A DNA stretch of 64,000 bases from Rufibacter roseus. GTDB taxonomy: Bacteria; Bacteroidota; Bacteroidia; Cytophagales; Hymenobacteraceae. Positions 33,498-42,237 of this stretch are shown here, one piece after another. Position 1 is the first letter of the stretch; each line of letters begins with the position of its first letter. The DNA lies in the NCBI RefSeq assembly GCF_001647285.1, contig NZ_LRML01000005.1, positions 310,001 through 374,000 of the forward strand, in the 5' to 3' direction. The notes beneath the pieces were generated by a model, which saw nothing but the letters and a program-made list of their open reading frames with translations, did no database searches and was not told the DNA's origin. The translations under genes and the position numbers were made by a program.

Positions 33498-34382
33498 CTT
33501 CAATAAAACATTCGCCCTAAGTGTATCAGCGTTCTGGAGCGCCTGGAAGTAAGGCTTGACAGCTTTGGCTGCTTTTGAATTTGGCCTTTCCTTTAGTAGA
33601 TAATGATAGGCTTCTGCGTAATATGAATTCAACCTATTATCTCCATGCTCAAGCACAGGGGTATTATCCATTCCTACTAAAAGCGTGGTTAAGTAATCCT
33701 GTACATTTTCCTTGGCTTCTTCCACAAGAATAAATTCAGGATTTGCTTTTACAAAATCTTCCCACCAAATAACACGATCTGCTAACTGCCTTGGCGCTAT
33801 GGTTAAACTGGCATCATCGGCAAAACCTTCTATGTTTTCTTTATTTAATTTGGAAAGGTAGACCTTTAAAACAGGACTTAGAAAGGTGTAAAAATGCTTC
33901 TTTACAAAATTCCTGTCCTGCTTTAAATAAGTAATCCCTTCAGTCATAGCGAGCTTAAAACCGTTCTTATTCAAATGTCTATCATAGGTTCTCAACTCCT
34001 TTGACTTTTGAAGTGATTTAGACAGACCTTGATGTATTACCAGAGAATCATATTTCTCCTCGTTATAATTTTCATTAATAGTATTGTCCACACGGTTATA
34101 AAACTTTTCAAACAGCACGTAGCCAGAATCAGCTAAAGAGGTATTTTGCCCCTTAAACAGCTCCTTATATTTCTCAGCGGCAACAGACATGTTCTCTACT
34201 TTGCCACTGTCTAATCTAGTTAAAAACTGCCCATATTCGGCCAGTAATGGATGTAGAATACTTTGCTCCTCTTGACGCACTTGGGCAGGAGCTTGGGTAC
34301 CTTGTTCGGTATTTTTTGACTTCTGCTGACAGCTTCCAAAAATTAGAAGTGCGGTTAATAGTATATAAAAGGAATCTTTCAT
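33468..34382 (-). CDS. Hypothetical lipoprotein
   Basis: 304 residues. Lipobox LLIFGSCQQKSKN. The mature part is helical and charged, with no named domain (RQEEQSILHPLLAEYGQFLTRLD). Similar long helical lipoproteins in Bacteroidota are uncharacterised. The final codons and stop lie within a 7-bp-period array. Confidence 0.8.
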   Translation of the reverse strand: MKDSFYILLTALLIFGSCQQKSKNTEQGTQAPAQVRQEEQSILHPLLAEYGQFLTRLDSGKVENMSVAAEKYKELFKGQNTSLADSGYVLFEKFYNRVDNTINENYNEEKYDSLVIHQGLSKSLQKSKELRTYDRHLNKNGFKLAMTEGITYLKQDRNFVKKHFYTFLSPVLKVYLSKLNKENIEGFADDASLTIAPRQLADRVIWWEDFVKANPEFILVEEAKENVQDYLTTLLVGMDNTPVLEHGDNRLNSYYAEAYHYLLKERPNSKAAKAVKPYFQALQNADTLRANVLLKQYQELGIID

Positions 34383-34422
34383 CTGATAGTTAAGCTAGCT
34401 GAAAACTGCCTGAAATTTGACT

Positions 34423-34458
34423 GTTTTACTCCCGTTTTTCTTAAAACAAGCCTAAAAC
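34423..34458. repeat. 36-bp palindromic element, copy 17 of 27
   Basis: GTTTTACTCCCG...AAGCCTAAAAC, 4 bp beyond the stop of the minus-strand serine hydrolase. Confidence 0.83.
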
Positions 34459-34462
34459 ATAC

Positions 34463-35566
34463 CTACTTCTTCATCACCACATTCAAGCGCTTCCAAATCT
34501 CATTCAGAAATACCACCGGCACTTCTTCGTCACCAGGAGCCTCGCCCATGCGCACCAAAACCAATCCTTGGCTGGGCACCACGTTCAGGAACTGGCCGTT
34601 TTTGCCCATGGCGGCATACATTTCGGCGGGAGCATCAGGTACCGAGCTACCAGGGAAAACAGTAGGCACGGAGGGCAGCATGAACGAAGGCTTGCCGTTG
34701 AGCCACCAGAGGTAGCCGTAAGACAGATTCAGGCTCTGCGAGGTGTTCACCATGGCATTTATATAAGCGGCATCATTCAGAACAGCGGTATTTTCCCATT
34801 TGCCTTTGTTGAGCATGAGCAACCCGAAACGGGCCATAGAGCGGGCAGTGCTGAAGTACACATGGTTGTCTCCAACATGTTGCCAAAGGCCATTCATCCC
34901 AATTTTATCAGCTAGCCGACTCTTGAAGTAAGCGTTATAGTTTTGGTTGGTGCTGCTCTCAATTACTTTGCTCAATAAGGTGTAAGGGGCATTGTGGTAG
35001 GCCCAGCGGGTGCCAGGAGCAGCGCGGTAAGTAAGGCAGGCAGGAGTGGTGCAGTCGCGGTTGGGCACCCGTTCATCCAGGCCAGTCGTCATGGTGAGTT
35101 GGTGCCGTATGGTAATCTGATCTTCCTGCGCAGCTGAAAGGCTCGTCCAGTTGGCACCTAGGTATTTGCTGGTTTTGTCATTAATGGAGAGAAGCCCTTC
35201 TTCCTGCGCTTTGCCTACCATAAACGCAGTCAATGTTTTCCCCGCCGAAGCCCAATACCAGTTACTACCTACGTTAAATGCACCACCGTTGGCAGCGGTG
35301 CCGCTGTAATGCTCCAGCACTATCTTCCCATCTTTTAATAACAAGAAGGCTCTGGTGTTATTCTGCTCCAGATACGAAACCAGCTCCGGCAGTGCATCGG
35401 TATTCCACCCTAAACTTTGAGGTGAGGTCGTTTCCCACATGGAAGAACCTATGGCCGGAAAGTACAAGGCTGCCCCTGATGGGGCCGGCACCTCTTTTTT
35501 GCTGCAGCCAATAAACATGAGTGCAGAAAAGACAGACATAACAAGGCTAAAAAAACTTCTTAACAT
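34463..35566 (-). CDS. Beta-lactamase-family (class C fold) serine hydrolase lipoprotein
   Basis: 367 residues. Lipobox MFIGCSKKE. The SxxK motif is SAGK in WYWASAGKTL, followed by YHN (WAYHNAPY) as the YxN motif and a class C-type C-terminal segment (FSTARSMARFGLLML, SYGYLWWLNG). Family members are penicillin-recognising esterases, D-aminopeptidases or peptidases; beta-lactamase activity should not be assumed. It acts in the periplasm or at the outer membrane. Confidence 0.88.
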   Translation of the reverse strand: MLRSFFSLVMSVFSALMFIGCSKKEVPAPSGAALYFPAIGSSMWETTSPQSLGWNTDALPELVSYLEQNNTRAFLLLKDGKIVLEHYSGTAANGGAFNVGSNWYWASAGKTLTAFMVGKAQEEGLLSINDKTSKYLGANWTSLSAAQEDQITIRHQLTMTTGLDERVPNRDCTTPACLTYRAAPGTRWAYHNAPYTLLSKVIESSTNQNYNAYFKSRLADKIGMNGLWQHVGDNHVYFSTARSMARFGLLMLNKGKWENTAVLNDAAYINAMVNTSQSLNLSYGYLWWLNGKPSFMLPSVPTVFPGSSVPDAPAEMYAAMGKNGQFLNVVPSQGLVLVRMGEAPGDEEVPVVFLNEIWKRLNVVMKK

Positions 35567-35775
35567 GAAATCTGAATTCTTCCTTTTGATGATACTGATA
35601 ATGAAAGGTTTAATATATTACAAATAAACAATATTCAGCGAAAGACACTGGCAAACAATCCACTGAGCTTACCTGAACAAACCGCCTTTTTAATTTTTAT
35701 TAAAAACGATTCATCCCCACCAGAATCCTTCTTACATTAGCCTTTCATTGCCTGTCACATTAAATTTCCCCTTCT

Positions 35776-37062
35776 ATGCTCAAACGGTTCATATCTTATT
35801 TATCTTGTGGTCTGCTCATACTGGCGGTAAGTTGTTCCTCGTGTTCTAAAACCAGCTCCCCGTCAACAGCTACCACCACACAAAGTGCTCCTCCGTCATC
35901 GGCGAAGCAGAACGCCAATGCTAAACCCGGCCTGATCACCGGTGCCGACCAAACCGAAAAATACGTGCCTTACCTGAAAGGCAAGCGGGTGGGCATGGTG
36001 GTGAACCCGTCTTCTACTATCGGCAACAAATTAAGTGTAGACAGCCTGCTTTCGTTGGGCATAAAGGTGGTGAAGGTATTTGGCCCAGAGCATGGCTTCA
36101 GGGGCAACGCCAGCAACGGCGCGAAGGTAGACGATGAGGTAGACGCAGAAACGGGCATTCCTATCATTTCCCTGTACGGCAAAAAGAAGAAGCCCAGCAA
36201 AGAAGACATGGCTGATCTGGATATCCTCATCTATGACATTCAGGATGTGGGCGTGCGTTTCTACACTAACATTAACACGCTGCGCGATGTGATGGAGTCT
36301 TGCGCCGAGCACAACGTGGAGTTTATGGTGCTGGACCGCCCTAACCCACATGGTTACATGGTAGACGGCCCTATTCTGGACAAGAAATATTATTCGGGCA
36401 TTGGGCAGTTTCCTATTCCTATTGCGCACGGCATGACAGTAGGCGAGTTTGCGCAGATGATCAACGGCGAAGGCTGGATGACAAACGGTCTTAAGCTGGA
36501 CAAAGAAAAACTCAAGATCATCAAGCTGGCTAATTATAACCACGACATGCCGTACGTGCTGCCAGTGAATCCATCGCCAAACCTGAATACCCCGCAGAGC
36601 GTGATGCTGTACCCAAGTTTGTGTCTGTTCGAAGGCACCATCATCAGTCAGGGCCGCGGCACCTACATGCCGTTCACGGTACTGGGCGCACCCGCTCTCA
36701 AAGGCAAATATGAGTTCAACTTTACCCCCGTAGGCATAAAAGGCATGAGCGAGACACCGCTGCACATGAACGAGGTTTGCTACGGCCTTGACTTACGGAA
36801 TTATGATGTAGAACAGCTCCGCAAAAAAAGGCAGATAAACTTGGGCTGGATGATTGAAATGTACAAGGCTTACCCAGAGAAGGCACGGTTCTTTGATTCA
36901 TCTTACAGCAAACAAATGGGCGTGATTGAGCGTCTGGCCGGCGTAGCCGATTTCCGGAAGCAAATTGAAGAGGGCTGGACGGAAGAGCAGATCAGAGAAA
37001 CTTGGCAGCCGGGGCTGAAGGCATTCAGAGAGCAACGCAAGCCGTACATGCTGTACCCGTAA
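35776..37062 (+). CDS. namZ: NamZ-like exo-beta-N-acetylmuramidase (DUF1343)
   Basis: 428 residues. Lipoprotein-like start (LLILAVSCSSCSK) and a Ser/Thr linker to about 50. The DUF1343 domain shows GKRVGMVVNPSS, VFGPEHGFRGNA, GIPIISLYG, IYDIQDVGVRFYT and VLDRPNPHG. NamZ enzymes remove N-acetylmuramic acid from the non-reducing end of peptidoglycan fragments, supporting cell-wall recycling. No other MurNAc genes are adjacent. Confidence 0.92.
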   Translation: MLKRFISYLSCGLLILAVSCSSCSKTSSPSTATTTQSAPPSSAKQNANAKPGLITGADQTEKYVPYLKGKRVGMVVNPSSTIGNKLSVDSLLSLGIKVVKVFGPEHGFRGNASNGAKVDDEVDAETGIPIISLYGKKKKPSKEDMADLDILIYDIQDVGVRFYTNINTLRDVMESCAEHNVEFMVLDRPNPHGYMVDGPILDKKYYSGIGQFPIPIAHGMTVGEFAQMINGEGWMTNGLKLDKEKLKIIKLANYNHDMPYVLPVNPSPNLNTPQSVMLYPSLCLFEGTIISQGRGTYMPFTVLGAPALKGKYEFNFTPVGIKGMSETPLHMNEVCYGLDLRNYDVEQLRKKRQINLGWMIEMYKAYPEKARFFDSSYSKQMGVIERLAGVADFRKQIEEGWTEEQIRETWQPGLKAFREQRKPYMLYP

Positions 37063-37079
37063 TTTCAAGAAGGCAGGCT

Positions 37080-37115
37080 GTTTTAGCCCCGATTTCATAA
37101 AAAGAGGCCGAAAAC
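37080..37115. repeat. 36-bp palindromic element, copy 18 of 27
   Basis: GTTTTAGCCCCG...AGGCCGAAAAC, 18 bp after namZ; its right arm forms the left arm of the terminator at 37101. Confidence 0.85.
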
Positions 37116-37136
37116 ATAATGTTTCCGGCCTCTTTC
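37101..37136. terminator. Composite terminator between namZ and the convergent gene
   Basis: AAAGAGGCCG / CGGCCTCTTT with inner AAAC/GTTT, third case of an element arm reused in a T-tailed terminator. Confidence 0.85.
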
Positions 37137-37155
37137 ATTTTGCATTTACGAATGA

Positions 37156-37785
37156 TTATTGCGCTGTTAAGCCATTTATCACGTTATACTTTTTCAGCTC
37201 CTTTATACGTGGATCATACAATTCCATTTCCTGATAAGTGATGGATACCTGCTTGTTCAGAATTTTGCGGTAATTGTCGGTGAGCGTTGGGGTAGACTGA
37301 AAATAGGTGAGCCAAAGAAAGTTATTGGTTTTACCATTGCTATCTTTCACGGTAAACACCACAAACTGCTGGTCTTGTATAGAGACAACCTCGCCCTCAA
37401 AGGTCTTGATTGGTTCCGCCTCTTCATCTCCTCCATTGAATTCAGAAACGGCCACCAACACATCTGGGCAGAAGCTGAGCATTTTCATACCCACTATCCT
37501 ACCTAGTTTTTCACCTTCAGAATTCATGTCTTTTCCGCCCAGCAAGTCTATACCATGGTCTTTCTTAAGCTGGGCATTGTACGGTTGTGCAGCCTTCATC
37601 ATGCAAAGCCCTATCTGCATAGTAACAGCCTCTTTATTACCGTCCTTTTCTTTCAAAGCCTTGCTGAAGCAATCACATGATTTTTGCGCAATGGCATCCA
37701 AGTAATCTTTATTCTGGCTAAAGGCTGCTGTATTAGCGGCAAGTATGACAAGTGAAAGAAAAAAGAATTTGTAAAAAGCCTTCAT
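37156..37785 (-). CDS. Secreted hypothetical protein
   Basis: 209 residues from ATG 37785. Signal peptide (FFLSLVILAANTAAFSQ). The first mature part has a pair of cysteines (KSCDCFSKAL) and later GLCMMKA, typical of an uncharacterised Bacteroidota family. The second half is beta-rich (EGEVVSIQDQQFVVFTVKDSNGKTNNFLWLTYF), perhaps an OB-like fold. No function assigned. Confidence 0.78.
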   Translation of the reverse strand: MKAFYKFFFLSLVILAANTAAFSQNKDYLDAIAQKSCDCFSKALKEKDGNKEAVTMQIGLCMMKAAQPYNAQLKKDHGIDLLGGKDMNSEGEKLGRIVGMKMLSFCPDVLVAVSEFNGGDEEAEPIKTFEGEVVSIQDQQFVVFTVKDSNGKTNNFLWLTYFQSTPTLTDNYRKILNKQVSITYQEMELYDPRIKELKKYNVINGLTAQ

Positions 37786-38003
37786 TTCAGATAATTGTAG
37801 CGACAAATAATTTACGAAGGGAAATTACAACATTCCTTCCTCAGGAACCAAAAAGGCAGCATAAAATACTATTGCCCCAGCTTTATAGCAGCCTTTTCTC
37901 GATCATAAGTTTTCCAGATGATCTTATATGAAAAGAGCTGCTTCTCAGGCGGAAGTTGCGGTGGTGCCAAACTTTTACCGTTGATTGGCTAGCCTGCGGG
38001 AGC

Positions 38004-38039
38004 GTTTTAATCCTGATTTGCAGAAAAAAGGCCTAAAAC
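38004..38039. repeat. 36-bp palindromic element, copy 19 of 27
   Basis: GTTTTAATCCTG...AGGCCTAAAAC, flanked by AGC/GCT, between co-directional minus-strand genes. Confidence 0.83.
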
Positions 38040-38072
38040 GCTCTATAAACTTTCAAGTCAGAAGAAGAGGAA

Positions 38073-38957
38073 TCACGCCCCAATCTTAACAGAGGTCATG
38101 GTCAATGAACCGCCTACCATCTTATCATTGAAGAACGAGGCTTCTTCATTTTTACTTTGCAAGCCCAGGGTGTACAAGAGCGGCAGATAATGCTCTACGG
38201 TAGGTATGGCTAGCAGGGCTTCTTTGCCCAGGGTTTGGTAGTTGATGAGCGGCTGGTGGTCATGGTTCAGAATTAGTTCTTTGAACTTCTCGTTGATGGT
38301 GTGGGCCCAGTCATAACCGCCACCGTTGATCATAGACCAATTCAGCATTCTTAAATTGTGCACCATGTTGCCGCTGCCCACAATCAATACCCCTTTCTTG
38401 CGCAAGGCAGTTAACTCCTTCGCCAGCTCATAATGGTACTGCGGGCCTTTGGTATAATCTATACTCAACTGCAACACCGGCACATTGGCTTCGGGGTACA
38501 TATGCCGAATGATGGTCCAGGTGCCGTGGTCCAAGCCCCAGTCATGGTCTAGCTCTACCTGAGTGGCTTTGATTAGAGCGGCTGTTTCCTGCGCCAAATC
38601 GGCATTACCGGGTGCAGGATATTGCACCGCAAACAGTTCCTTCGGGAAACCTCCGAAGTCATGGATGGTCTGCGGAAAATCCATGGCTGTGATCTTGGTG
38701 CCCTTGGTAAACCAATGCGCCGACACCACCAAAACCGCCTTCGGCACCGGAATTTCCTGTGCTAGCTTTTTCCAGCGCTGGCTGAATTCATTGTCTTCAA
38801 TGCCGTTCATAGGCGAGCCGTGCCCAATAAAAAGAACCGGCATGGTATATTCTTGAGGGGTCAAATCCTCAGTAAATTTTCTGAAAGCACTTAATGTTGT
38901 CATTCCTATAGCTCCTGCTGCTACTGATTGTATGAACGTGCGCCGTTTCATGGCCAT
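38073..38957 (-). CDS. Extradiol aromatic ring-opening dioxygenase (DODA/LigB type)
   Basis: 294 residues from ATG 38957 (or 38951). The N-terminus MKRRTFIQSVAAGAIG looks like a Tat-type signal. The LigB-like domain keeps the usual histidine sites: FIGHGSPMN, VVSAHWFTKG and LDHGTWTIIRHMYPE. The family cleaves catechol-type rings such as DOPA with Fe or Zn. A Tat-exported member is somewhat unusual. The Crp-like gene upstream is on the same strand and may regulate it. Confidence 0.88.
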   Translation of the reverse strand: MAMKRRTFIQSVAAGAIGMTTLSAFRKFTEDLTPQEYTMPVLFIGHGSPMNGIEDNEFSQRWKKLAQEIPVPKAVLVVSAHWFTKGTKITAMDFPQTIHDFGGFPKELFAVQYPAPGNADLAQETAALIKATQVELDHDWGLDHGTWTIIRHMYPEANVPVLQLSIDYTKGPQYHYELAKELTALRKKGVLIVGSGNMVHNLRMLNWSMINGGGYDWAHTINEKFKELILNHDHQPLINYQTLGKEALLAIPTVEHYLPLLYTLGLQSKNEEASFFNDKMVGGSLTMTSVKIGA

Positions 38958-39079
38958 CAGTTGAGATTTAAAAACAATTTTGATTGTGGTAGAGGCAGCA
39001 CTTTCTAAACAAAGCCAATGCCATCTCAGGTTCACTCTGTAAAGGTCACCAACCGGAGCGCGGAAAAGAATAAGGTAGA

Positions 39080-39700
39080 TTAAGAAATTGCTTTGTGGTA
39101 CAGGTCTAATCCTTCAGATTTAATGGTGCTGAAGAATTCTGGGGTAACACTCAGGTAAGAGGCAATGTGGTACTGCGGAATGCGCTGCGGCAGGTCCGGA
39201 AATTTGAGAAGGAAGTCACGGTAATTTTCGGCCGCGGTTTGGGTCATCAAAGACAGCATGCGCTTTTTAAAGGCGAAGTAGCCGTTTTGGATCAGTCTTC
39301 GGAAAAACAGGTTGAAAACAGGATGATCTTGCGTGAGTTGCTCAAAAACACTGACCTGTACCTGCACGTACTGCGTGGGCTCCAGCGCCTGAATAGATAA
39401 TAGGGCAGGTTTGTGAAAGGCCACATCACTGATCCAGTAACGTTCTACGGCAAATTCTAAGTTCACTTCTTTGCCAGCCGTGTCTACAATAAAAGACCGC
39501 AAGCACCCGCTCTGCACGAAATACATGATGTGGTTTAACTCACCGGTTCGCAGCAAATACTCTTTCTTTTTTGCCTCCTTCAGCTCACAAATAGCCAGAA
39601 ATGCCGCTTCCTCAGTTGGGGAAAGCGTTACGTACTGTGTAATGGCAGCGGTGAGGAAGTCTAAAGGCAAAGTAAAAGTCAGGTTTCTGTTCTGAGGCAA
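39080..39700 (-). CDS. Crp/Fnr-family transcriptional regulator
   Basis: 206 residues from TTG 39700; no in-frame ATG is available upstream. The cyclic-nucleotide-binding-like domain (KKEYLLRTGELNHIMYFVQSGCLRSF) is followed by a C-terminal helix-turn-helix (PQRIPQYHIASYLSVTPEFFSTIKSE). It lacks Fnr cysteine clusters. Members of this Bacteroidota group often control adjacent oxidoreductase genes. Confidence 0.85.
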   Translation of the reverse strand: MPQNRNLTFTLPLDFLTAAITQYVTLSPTEEAAFLAICELKEAKKKEYLLRTGELNHIMYFVQSGCLRSFIVDTAGKEVNLEFAVERYWISDVAFHKPALLSIQALEPTQYVQVQVSVFEQLTQDHPVFNLFFRRLIQNGYFAFKKRMLSLMTQTAAENYRDFLLKFPDLPQRIPQYHIASYLSVTPEFFSTIKSEGLDLYHKAIS

Positions 39701-39801
39701 TACAATATAACGACTACTCTCTCATGTACTATTGTTATTTAGAAAGAGCTTGTAAGCTTACTGGTTCTACATTGATTCTACCCTATTACAGCTTGCAACC
39801 A

Positions 39802-39819
39802 AGATCCTTTCAGGATGAC
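39802..39819 (-). repeat. GTCATCCTGA...AGGATCT repeat, copy B
   Basis: AGATCCTTTCAGGATGAC, the compact inverted copy of the repeat at 24723; bracketed by CCCTATT (39781) and AATAGGG (39821). Confidence 0.55.
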
Positions 39820-39848
39820 AAATAGGGAATGTTACTAACGCAATTTGC

Positions 39849-40790
39849 TTACCACTGGCTACAAAACTTCGTCTTCGCCTCTTGAAACTCCTGCCACATT
39901 TCGCGCAAGATATCTCCGGCAGGCTTAATGTCTTTAACGAGGGCGGCAATCTGACCAATTTCCAGCTCACCTTCGTCCATATCGCCCTCGTACATGCCCC
40001 GTTTTGCCCGGCGGGAGCCTAACAGCTCAGCTAGTTCTAAGGTAGTGGCACCTCGTAACTCAGCAGCTTTTACGTCTTGGTAAAACTTGTTCTTGAGCAG
40101 ACGCACGGGCGTGAGTTGCTTTATCGAAAGTTCTGTATCTCCTTCTTGGGCAGCCACTACACGGTCTTTAAAGCTCTGGTGTGCGCTGGATTCAACACTG
40201 GCCACAAACCGGCTGCCTACTTGCACTCCTTCAGCGCCTAAGGCCATAGCACCAAAAATACCGGCTCCGTTTCCAATTCCGCCCGCAGCAATGAGAGGCA
40301 AACTCACCGCCTGCCTTACCAGAGGTATAAGGCAAAACGTAGTAGTTTCCTCACGGCCATTGTGCCCGCCTGCTTCAAAACCTTCGGCCACAATGGCGTC
40401 TACCCCGGCCTCTTCACACTTGCGGGCAAATTTCACATTACTCACCACATGCACCACCTTAGCTCCGTTCTCCTGAAGAACCTTGGTCCAGGTTTTCGGG
40501 TTGCCAGCCGATGTCACCACCACGGGCACTTTCTCTTCCATGATGATCTTGAAATGCTCCTCCAGGTCTGGGTACAGCAAAGGCACGTTCACCCCAAAAG
40601 GCTTATCCGTAGCAGCTTTGCACTTCTGAATATGCTCACGCAGCACATCGGGGTACATAGAACCAGCGCCAATAAGTCCCAGTCCGCCAGCGTTACTTAC
40701 TGCCGATGCCAGTTTCCAGCCGCTACACCAGATCATGCCGGCTTGTATGATAGGGTATTGTATGTTGAAGAGTTGGGTAATTCGGTTCAT
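39849..40790 (-). CDS. Nitronate monooxygenase family protein (NMO/2-nitropropane dioxygenase)
   Basis: 313 residues from ATG 40790. The TIM-barrel FMN protein shows YPIIQAGMIW, VNVPLLYPD, EGFEAGGHNGREETTTF, LIAAGGIGNG and GVQVGSRFVAS. Family members oxidise alkyl nitronates, or act as enoyl-ACP reductases (FabK); this one fits NMO better from the GGHNG motif, but FabK cannot be excluded. Confidence 0.88.
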   Translation of the reverse strand: MNRITQLFNIQYPIIQAGMIWCSGWKLASAVSNAGGLGLIGAGSMYPDVLREHIQKCKAATDKPFGVNVPLLYPDLEEHFKIIMEEKVPVVVTSAGNPKTWTKVLQENGAKVVHVVSNVKFARKCEEAGVDAIVAEGFEAGGHNGREETTTFCLIPLVRQAVSLPLIAAGGIGNGAGIFGAMALGAEGVQVGSRFVASVESSAHQSFKDRVVAAQEGDTELSIKQLTPVRLLKNKFYQDVKAAELRGATTLELAELLGSRRAKRGMYEGDMDEGELEIGQIAALVKDIKPAGDILREMWQEFQEAKTKFCSQW

Positions 40791-40800
40791 TGTAAAAGGG

Positions 40801-40830
40801 ACGCTAGACATTAGACGTTAGATACTAGAC
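40801..40830 (+). repeat. 7-bp-period array 5 (nnnnTAG)
   Basis: ACGCTAG, ACATTAG, ACGTTAG, ATACTAG, four exact 7-bp units, 10 bp upstream of the nitronate monooxygenase start codon. Its inverted partner is 18 bp away. Confidence 0.75.
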
Positions 40831-40847
40831 CTTTTTCACTCATTGAA

Positions 40848-40882
40848 AATCTAGCATCTAACATCTAACTACTAAAATCTAT
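40848..40882 (-). repeat. 7-bp-period array 6, inverted partner of array 5
   Basis: AATCTAG, CATCTAA, CATCTAA, CTACTAA, AATCTAT: five units, reverse complement of the array 5 motif. It ends at the stop codon of the nucleotidyltransferase gene. Confidence 0.75.
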
Positions 40883-41881
40883 TTAATTGCTAAAATCAAT
40901 CTCGGTGCTGTCACCAATGTTAAGGCGTTGGCTGAGGCCTTTCAGGGCGGAGTCTGAACCTACGAGAGATTCTTCCAGCACGGCGTAGGCCAGTTCAGAG
41001 TAGCCGCCAATAATGGAATCACGCACAATGGTGTAGTTTAAAATGGCGCATTCGCCAATAGCTACGTTGGGACCGATGATGGAATTGGAGATTTGCACGT
41101 CTTTGCCTATGCTGACCGGCGGAATAATGATGGTGTTCTTAAACTGCGGATAGTCTGAGTGCCGGAATTCAGCACGGTTGAGCAGTGTGGCATTGGCTTG
41201 CAGCAAGGTGTCTTTGCGACCACAGTCAAACCAATTATCCACGGGACATGACACCATTTTCTCCCCGTTCTGAATCATGTGCATAAGCGCGTCGGTGAGG
41301 TGGTGCTCGTTCTGCGTCCGTATATTTTGAGTCACAATGTACTCCAGCGCCTCGGCCAGCTTTGCAGGCGACGATATTTTGTAAAGCCCCACCAACGCAA
41401 AGTTTGACTTCGGAATTTTAGGTTTCTCCACCACCTTGGTTATAAATCCATCAGGCCCAACCTCAGTTATACCAAACATGGTGGGGTTCTTCACCTTGTT
41501 CACAGCCAGCATGGTATATTCTGAATTAAGCAGCTGCGCCATGTCTACATCTACAATGGTATCACCTAACTGAATCAGCACATTCTCCTCGTGCCGGAAC
41601 GTTTCCCGCGCCGACCATAACGCATGACCTAATCCCTCGCGGGGCTGCTGCACTATAAACTCCACGTTTAGGCTTGGGTACTTGCGCTGCACATAATGCA
41701 TGATTTTCTCGCCCAAATAACCCACTACAAATACAAACTGCGTAATGCCCGTAGCCTGTAGCCGCTCAATAATATGCCCTAAAATAGCCTTACCCGCAAT
41801 AGGCACCAACGCCTTAGGTTGCGTGTGCGTGTGAGGTCTAAGGCGGGCCCCCATACCGGCCACTGGAATAACTGCTTTCAT
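40883..41881 (-). CDS. Sugar-1-phosphate nucleotidyltransferase with hexapeptide repeats
   Basis: 332 residues from ATG 41881. The signature MKAVIPVAGMGARLRPHT followed by PKALVPIAGK is typical of glucose-1-phosphate thymidylyl/uridylyl transferases; the C-terminus has left-handed beta-helix hexads (IGKDVQISNSIIGPNVAIGE). It makes NDP-sugars for surface polysaccharides. The sugar and nucleotide cannot be told from sequence alone. Confidence 0.9.
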   Translation of the reverse strand: MKAVIPVAGMGARLRPHTHTQPKALVPIAGKAILGHIIERLQATGITQFVFVVGYLGEKIMHYVQRKYPSLNVEFIVQQPREGLGHALWSARETFRHEENVLIQLGDTIVDVDMAQLLNSEYTMLAVNKVKNPTMFGITEVGPDGFITKVVEKPKIPKSNFALVGLYKISSPAKLAEALEYIVTQNIRTQNEHHLTDALMHMIQNGEKMVSCPVDNWFDCGRKDTLLQANATLLNRAEFRHSDYPQFKNTIIIPPVSIGKDVQISNSIIGPNVAIGECAILNYTIVRDSIIGGYSELAYAVLEESLVGSDSALKGLSQRLNIGDSTEIDFSN

Positions 41882-42237
41882 GTTTCTATGCGTGAAGGTG
41901 TGAGCCAAAAGCGATCAATTAGCCTGGCTCACCATTACTTTAATAACGCTTTAAGCCCTAATCTACGTAATAATGAATTTAATTCTGAATTTTGAGGGAA
42001 AGTTTGCCATTGACCCCGCGCTTCGGTAAATACTTATTGCTATTCTTGAATATTTGCCTGTTCCTTCGTTATCTTTAAAAAATCAACTTTACCTGAGGCT
42101 AATTATAGCGAAGCGAGGGCTGCGTTTTAGGCTCCTTTTCAGGAAAACAGCCCAAAACCATACTTTTGACCCACACTTACGTATGAGGGTTAGCCTCTAA
42201 AAAAGGACGAATACCACTTACAAACGAACCCTGAACT
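41882..42237. other. Divergent region upstream of lemA
   Basis: 356 bp without an ORF. It contains a 36-bp-type element (42124) and AT-rich sequence. No regulatory motif is clear. Confidence 0.45.
42124..42158. repeat. 36-bp-type palindromic element (35 bp), copy 20 of 27
   Basis: GTTTTAGGCTCC...CAGCCCAAAAC, in a divergent intergenic region. Confidence 0.82.

Noticed and set aside
34463-35566. Class C beta-lactamase
   Set aside because: The fold and SxxK/YxN motifs are shared by many esterases and peptidases; nothing specific to beta-lactamase is visible.
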